DNA of 10,457 nucleotides from Burkholderiales bacterium (GTDB lineage Bacteria; Pseudomonadota; Gammaproteobacteria; Burkholderiales; Ga0077523), in assembly GCA_025459035.1 (NCBI GenBank), contig JALORJ010000056.1, positions 1-10,457 of the forward strand, read 5' to 3'. Both the position numbers and the translations under genes were made by a program. This document shows positions 7,086 through 10,457 of this stretch, piece after piece. Within the stretch, counting starts at the first letter, position 1; the number at the start of each line of letters is the position of its first letter. Under the pieces are notes generated by a model. It did no database searches, was not told where the DNA came from, and saw only the letters and a list, made by a program, of their open reading frames with translations.

Positions 7086-7700
7086 TCACGCTGCCGCCGC
7101 GAGCGCGTCGATTTCCGCCCAGCGGAAACAGTCGGTCGTGTGGTCGTTGACGAGCCCGGCGGCCTGCATGAACGCGTAGACGATGGTCGAGCCGACGAAG
7201 CGGAAGCCGGCCTTCGCGAGGGCTTTCGACAGGCGATCGGACCCCTCGGTCTTCGCGGGGACCTCGGCCATCGAGGCTCGCGCATGGCGCAGCGGCCGGC
7301 CGTCGACGTGCGACCACACGAGGTCGCTCAGCGTGCGCCCGGCGTCGTGCAGCGCGAGCAGCGCACGCGCGTTGCCGATGGTCGCGTCGATCTTCAGCCG
7401 GTTGCGCACGATGCCCGCATCGGCGAGCAGCCGGGCGCAGTCGGCGTCGCCGTAGCGCGCGATGCGCTGCGCGTCGAAGCCGTCGAACGCGCGCCGGTAG
7501 CCGTCGCGCTTCGCGAGGACCGTCGACCACGACAACCCGGCCTGCGCGCCTTCGAGCGTCAGCAGCTCGAACAGCGCGCGCTCGTCGCGCAGCGGCACGC
7601 CCCACTCGGTGTCGTGGTACGCGCGGTCGAGCGCAGCGGCTCTGGCGGCCCAGCCGCAGCGGACGATGCCGTCGTCCGGACGGCCGGGCCCTTGTTCCAT
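7086..7700 (-). CDS. tag: DNA-3-methyladenine glycosylase I
   Basis: The protein has 204 residues from ATG 7700, close to the usual 185-200 of the Tag family. It removes 3-methyladenine from alkylated DNA as the first step of base excision repair, in the cytoplasm. The zinc site of Tag is complete: C15 in RCGW, H29 in AYHDTEWG, and H187/C191 in DHTTDC, with the same H-x3-C spacing as E. coli Tag. The substrate pocket phrase LEGAQAGLSW (49-58) is intact, with E50 and W58 matching the base-recognition glutamate and tryptophan. KRxxYRxAFxGFD (64-76) and the helix-hairpin-helix-like region around 95-115 are also as expected. It starts 9 bases after the stop of the vWA gene, so the two are probably cotranscribed; I see no Shine-Dalgarno of its own, which suggests translational coupling. 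No Ada box or other alkylation regulator is visible. Confidence 0.96.
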   Translation of the reverse strand: MEQGPGRPDDGIVRCGWAARAAALDRAYHDTEWGVPLRDERALFELLTLEGAQAGLSWSTVLAKRDGYRRAFDGFDAQRIARYGDADCARLLADAGIVRNRLKIDATIGNARALLALHDAGRTLSDLVWSHVDGRPLRHARASMAEVPAKTEGSDRLSKALAKAGFRFVGSTIVYAFMQAAGLVNDHTTDCFRWAEIDALAAAA

Positions 7701-7709
7701 GTCCGGAGG

Positions 7710-9065
7710 CTACCGGTCCTTCGGCGCCGGGCCGTCGCCGTCCGGTTCGCCGCGACCTTGCTCCGGACGGAAGCGAAGGTAGGACGCGGTAGGCCCGAGG
7801 TCTGCGTCCTGATCGGGTGTTGCGCTACGCATTCGCTTGCCGAACGACTCGCTCGAGTACATCGCCTCCTTGCCGAAACGTACGCGATCGCCCGCGGCCG
7901 CGAGTGCGCGCATCGCCGACAGCACGGCGCTCACGTCCGGGTGATCCTTGAAGCGTTCCTGCGCCTGGCCGAGGAGCCGGTGCACCTCTGCCCACCGGTC
8001 GGCGATCGCGAGCGCGTACATCTGCGCCAGCATTCCGGCGGCGTCGAGTTCGACGAGCAGCCCGGTGACCGTCGTGTCGACGGGCAGCGCAGCCCACGCC
8101 TCGGCGCTCGTCAATGGCAGCGAGACGACGACGGGCTCCAGCGCGATCGGGACGCCGTGCACGTCGGTCGCGGTCACCTCGATACGTGCGACTTCGAGCG
8201 CGCTGCCGGCGCCGTCTGCGCACGTCGCGTCCACGTCGATGTGCAGCATTGCCCAGGTCTCTGCGCCCCAGGGCAGGTCGGGGAGCACCCAGCCGTCCGA
8301 CTCGAGCGGATACGGATTGCGTAGCGTGACGCGTCGGCCATCGCTTGCCGGCACGCGCAGACGCACGTGACGCAGCGCAAGGTCGTCGAGCAGATCGAAC
8401 TCGCGCCGGAACGGGTCCATCAGGTCGACAGCCGTTGCGCCGTAGTACGCGTTGCCGCGGCCCGCTTGTGCCATCGCGGACATCAGCACCTCGTTGAAGT
8501 TGTCGCCGAGTCCGTAGGTGCTCGTCGTGATGCCGGCCTGCGCCCATTCACGCGCTTGCGCGACGATCGCGTCGGTGTCGATGACCCCTTCGTTCGCGCG
8601 GCCATCGGACAACAGCACGACGCGCTGCAGTCGGCCCCGTGTCATGCCGGAGAACGCTGCAGCGCCGGCTGCCCAGCCGCCGTGCAGATTGGTCGAGCCG
8701 CGCGCGACGATTCCGGCAATGGCCTCGCGCAGCTGCTGCCCGTCTCCGCGCGGCAGCGCCGGCACCAGCGTGTCGACGCGCGTGTTGAACGTGACCAGCG
8801 CAACCCGATCGTCGGGCCGCAAGCGATCGACGACGAACTGCGCGCAGCGCTTCGCTTCCTCGATCGGTGGACCCTGCATCGATCCGGAGCGGTCGAGCAC
8901 CAGCGCGATCGCGCACGGAGGGCGCGCCGGTGCGTCGCGCTCGGGCGACTGAGGTACGCCGACCTGCACCAGCAGGTCGACGCTGTTGTGCGCACGGGCC
9001 TTCAGTGCCGCGCGCCCGGGTGTGACGATCAGGCAGGGTGACGGGGACAGGGGGGCTTCGGTCAT
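7710..9065 (-). CDS. Soluble von Willebrand factor A (vWA) domain protein
   Basis: The frame is open to 9122, but ATG 9065 is the start: GAGGAGA lies at the right distance before it and the extra upstream residues look non-coding. The product has 451 residues, with no signal peptide or membrane helix, so it is probably cytoplasmic. A short N-terminal strand region leads to a vWA fold at about residues 50-225 with a complete MIDAS metal site: D58-R-S60-G-S62, T125 (GSTNL) and D154 (LSDGRAN). A beta-rich domain follows (about 228-320), then a helical segment (320-395) and a polar, probably disordered tail. This layout resembles the COG2304-type vWA proteins, which bind partners through the metal site. 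Such proteins often travel with MoxR ATPases or kinase/phosphatase pairs; neither is present here. The only close partner is tag, 9 bases downstream. The molecular role is unknown. Confidence 0.9.
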   Translation of the reverse strand: MTEAPLSPSPCLIVTPGRAALKARAHNSVDLLVQVGVPQSPERDAPARPPCAIALVLDRSGSMQGPPIEEAKRCAQFVVDRLRPDDRVALVTFNTRVDTLVPALPRGDGQQLREAIAGIVARGSTNLHGGWAAGAAAFSGMTRGRLQRVVLLSDGRANEGVIDTDAIVAQAREWAQAGITTSTYGLGDNFNEVLMSAMAQAGRGNAYYGATAVDLMDPFRREFDLLDDLALRHVRLRVPASDGRRVTLRNPYPLESDGWVLPDLPWGAETWAMLHIDVDATCADGAGSALEVARIEVTATDVHGVPIALEPVVVSLPLTSAEAWAALPVDTTVTGLLVELDAAGMLAQMYALAIADRWAEVHRLLGQAQERFKDHPDVSAVLSAMRALAAAGDRVRFGKEAMYSSESFGKRMRSATPDQDADLGPTASYLRFRPEQGRGEPDGDGPAPKDR

Positions 9066-9071
9066 CGTGGG

Positions 9072-9078
9072 TCTCCTC
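9072..9078 (-). promoter_or_regulatory. Shine-Dalgarno sequence that fixes the vWA start
   Basis: On the minus strand GAGGAGA ends six bases before ATG 9065. It is the clearest ribosome-binding site in the window and argues for this ATG over the upstream in-frame codon at 9122. Confidence 0.75.
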
Positions 9079-9086
9079 GGCAAGGC

Positions 9087-9122
9087 GTGACGCACGGCGG
9101 TTCGAACGCTTCGCCGCGTCAC
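9087..9122. repeat. Imperfect inverted repeat just upstream of the vWA gene
   Basis: GTGACGC at 9087-9093 is matched exactly by GCGTCAC at 9116-9122. Inside, GGCG 9096-9099 can pair with CGCC 9112-9115, giving an 11-pair stem with a two-base bulge around a loop that contains TTCGAA (9101-9106). The element ends eight bases before the Shine-Dalgarno sequence of the vWA gene. It could be a dyad operator in DNA or a hairpin in the 5' untranslated RNA. No known family of sites is recognised. Confidence 0.5.
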
Positions 9123-9143
9123 ACCCCGATCGTGGGGACCTGA

Positions 9144-9164
9144 CAGGCTCGAATCACGAGCCTG
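9144..9164. repeat. Perfect 8-bp inverted repeat between the VOC and vWA genes
   Basis: CAGGCTCG (9144-9151), a five-base spacer AATCA, then CGAGCCTG (9157-9164) form a perfect hairpin. It lies 50 bases downstream of the VOC stop codon on the shared minus strand. It may terminate VOC transcription, although no T-run follows, or act as an operator for the vWA gene. Confidence 0.5.
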
Positions 9165-9213
9165 CGATCGCGGACGACGGCGCGAACGGCCGGCGTCGCC
9201 CGGCCTGCCCGGA

Positions 9214-9615
9214 CTAGTCCTCCACGCAGTTCGACACCTCGACCAGGTTGTCGTCGGGGTCGCGGAAGTAGACCGACACGATCGGCCCGGTCGCGCCGGT
9301 GCGCCGCACCGGCCCTTCGAGGATCGGCACGCGCTGCGCGGCGAGGTGCGCGATCACGGCTTCGAGCGGCGTGTCGGTGATCAGACAGAAGTCCGCCGCA
9401 CCGGGCGTCGGCCGCGCGGCCTTCGGCTCGAACTCGTGGCCGGCCTCGTGCAGGTTGAACTTCTGCGCCCCGAACGCGAGCGCGGTGCGCCCGCCGCCGA
9501 ACGTCACCACCTGCATGCCGAGCACGCGGGCGTAGAAGTCCGCGGTGACCGCGACGCTGCGCACCGTCAGCACGAGATGGTCGAGGTGATCGATGACGAC
9601 GGGCGGACGGGACAT
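9214..9615 (-). CDS. VOC-family (glyoxalase/bleomycin-resistance fold) protein, GLOD5-like
   Basis: This 133-residue protein starts at ATG 9615 and ends at TAG 9214. It is one vicinal-oxygen-chelate module pair: a first beta-alpha-beta unit beginning IDHLDHLVLTV (8-18), then DFYARVLGM (26-34), FGAQKFNLHEAG (48-59), and a second unit ending YFRDPDDNLVEVSN (116-129). H13 and E126 are in the positions of metal ligands, with H56 a third candidate. The phrases FNLHEAG and PKAARPTPG are typical of the GLOD5-like subgroup, which is widespread in proteobacteria and has no firmly assigned reaction. It is not a recognisable glyoxalase I or fosfomycin-resistance enzyme. It follows the VIT gene by 73 bases on the same strand and may or may not share its transcript; no strong ribosome site is visible. 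Confidence 0.92.
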   Translation of the reverse strand: MSRPPVVIDHLDHLVLTVRSVAVTADFYARVLGMQVVTFGGGRTALAFGAQKFNLHEAGHEFEPKAARPTPGAADFCLITDTPLEAVIAHLAAQRVPILEGPVRRTGATGPIVSVYFRDPDDNLVEVSNCVED

Positions 9616-9688
9616 GGCGGCCGTGGCGGGGGAGGGACCGCGCGATTGTCACGCGACCGCCCGCGCCCGGGCCGCGCGCCCCACCCGA

Positions 9689-10384
9689 TCAGACCGCCCG
9701 GCCGACCAGCGCGCCGATCGCGGCCGTCGCCGCCATCGCCAACGCGCCCCAGGCCGTCACCCGCGCGACCGACGTCACCACCGGCGCGCCGCCGGTACGC
9801 GCGGCGGCCACCCCGAGCAGCGCGAGAAACCCCAGCGTCCCGGCCGCGAGGCCGATTTTCACGACGCCGACCGGCAGCAGCAGCGCCAGCGCCAGCGGCA
9901 GCACCGCACCCGATGCGAACGCCAGCGCCGACGCGGCGGCGGCCTGCAGCGGGCGCGCCGCGAGCGCATCGGTCAGGCCCAGCTCGTCGCGCGCATGCGC
10001 CCCGAGCGCGTCGTGCGCCATCAGCCGCGTCGCGACGGTGGCGGCCAGCGCCGGGTCGAGACCGCGGGCGACGTAGATCGCGGCCAGCTCCGCGTGCTCC
10101 TGCGCCGGCTGCGTCGCCAGTTCGGCGCGCTCGCGGGCAACGTCCGCACGCTCGGTGTCGGCCTGCGAACTGACCGACACGTACTCGCCGGCCGCCATCG
10201 ACATCGCGCCGGCGATCAGCCCGGCCACACCCGCCGCGAGCAACTGCCGCGTGTCCGCGCCGGCCGCCGCAACGCCGAGCAGCAGGCTGGCGGTGGACAC
10301 GATCCCGTCGTTGGCGCCGAGCACGGCGGCGCGGAGCCAGGGGGTTCGGGTGGTTCGGTGGCGCTCGGGGTGGCGGGGGGGCAT
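9689..10384 (-). CDS. VIT1/CCC1-family divalent metal transporter
   Basis: This 231-residue membrane protein (ATG 10384, TGA 9689) carries the VIT family hallmarks. They are LGANDGIVSTASLL in the first helix (22-35), AGAMSMAAGEYVSVSSQADTE spanning the second helix and the start of the cytoplasmic domain (58-78), a glutamate-rich helical metal-binding region (about 78-140), and three C-terminal helices (about 147-170, 172-195, 205-228) for five in all. Eukaryotic VIT1/CCC1 moves iron or manganese into vacuoles by proton exchange; bacterial homologues are thought to export Fe(II) or Mn(II). The conserved membrane-entrance residues (N25, D26, M61, M63, E67) are all present, so it looks functional. 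Length is normal for bacterial members. The region before the ATG is pyrimidine-rich on the coding strand, with no Shine-Dalgarno, so expression may be leaderless or inefficient. Confidence 0.93.
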   Translation of the reverse strand: MPPRHPERHRTTRTPWLRAAVLGANDGIVSTASLLLGVAAAGADTRQLLAAGVAGLIAGAMSMAAGEYVSVSSQADTERADVARERAELATQPAQEHAELAAIYVARGLDPALAATVATRLMAHDALGAHARDELGLTDALAARPLQAAAASALAFASGAVLPLALALLLPVGVVKIGLAAGTLGFLALLGVAAARTGGAPVVTSVARVTAWGALAMAATAAIGALVGRAV

Positions 10385-10457
10385 GGGGAGGAGGGCGGGA
10401 GGCGCGCAGGGTGCGTGGGCGTGGGTGGAGTGGACTGTGCGGGGTGGGGGGGGATGG
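10367..10457 (+). other. G-tract cluster at the 5' end of the VIT gene
   Basis: The plus strand carries closely spaced runs: G4 at 10367-10370, G7 at 10375-10381, G4 at 10385-10388, G3 at 10393-10395 and G3 at 10397-10399, with short linkers. This meets the usual G3+/1-7 loop pattern for a G-quadruplex. More G-runs follow, including G4 at 10441-10444 and G8 at 10446-10453. The cluster spans the VIT start codon, and the G-rich strand is the template strand, so the transcript would be C-rich here. No gene is seen in the last 73 bases. Confidence 0.5.

Noticed and set aside
7710..9065. The vWA gene looks slightly less GC-rich than neighbours, hinting at transfer.
   Set aside because: Hand counts of a few 60-base lines overlap the range in neighbouring genes (for example 60-73% here, 62-83% elsewhere), and there are no mobile-element or tRNA boundaries.
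9097..9164. TTCGAA and CTCGAATC strings resembling the T-loop of a tRNA.
   Set aside because: The flanking bases do not form a five-pair T stem with a seven-base loop, and no acceptor or anticodon arm can be built. They are parts of the inverted repeats.
9645..9650. GACAAT on the minus strand upstream of the VOC gene, resembling a -10 box.
   Set aside because: Only four of six positions match TATAAT and no -35 element lies at a suitable distance.

Overview
This is a very GC-rich (about 70% or more by eye), densely packed bacterial chromosome segment. Gene content, gene-end overlaps (ATGA, GTGA), GTG and TTG starts and extreme third-position G/C point to a Gram-negative proteobacterium, most likely a high-GC betaproteobacterium of the Burkholderiales type. 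That placement is inferred; no rRNA or tRNA is present to anchor it. I see no insertion sequence, prophage, CRISPR array or integrase, and no gene-free stretch over 300 bases.

Layout. (1) Bases 1-1945, plus strand: the tail of an operon. It holds the C-terminus of a GldG-like ABC-transporter auxiliary protein, a short DUF4340-like membrane-anchored protein, and a HupE/UreJ-family membrane protein with a periplasmic N-terminal domain. The three genes overlap end to start and look translationally coupled. (2) Bases 1954-1997: a hairpin between convergent genes, the likely shared terminator. (3) Bases 2001-6938, minus strand, read from 6938 downward: cupin, ArnC/GtrB-like glycosyltransferase 2, AglD/LPG-synthase-type multi-pass membrane protein, ArnT-like family-39 glycosyltransferase, PAP2 phosphatase. 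Together these look like a lipid-carrier-dependent pathway that decorates an envelope acceptor with a sugar. (4) Bases 7086-9065, minus strand: a soluble von Willebrand A protein followed 9 bases later by 3-methyladenine DNA glycosylase I (tag). (5) Bases 9214-10384, minus strand: a small VOC/glyoxalase-fold protein and a VIT1/CCC1-family metal transporter. The right edge is strikingly G-rich on the plus strand.

How the genes work together. The five-gene minus-strand cluster is the clearest pathway. GT2 would charge a polyprenyl phosphate with a sugar, the multi-pass protein may move the lipid-linked sugar or modify lipid, GT39 would transfer the sugar on the periplasmic side, and PAP2 would dephosphorylate a lipid phosphate. 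The plus-strand cluster is probably an envelope transport system whose substrate cannot be read from this window. The remaining genes are housekeeping or stress-type functions.

Most of this window is ordinary chromosome. The points most worth a second look are the Arn-like cluster without Arn sugar-synthesis genes, a HupE-family protein whose predicted mature N-terminus is histidine, and stacked inverted repeats upstream of the vWA gene.
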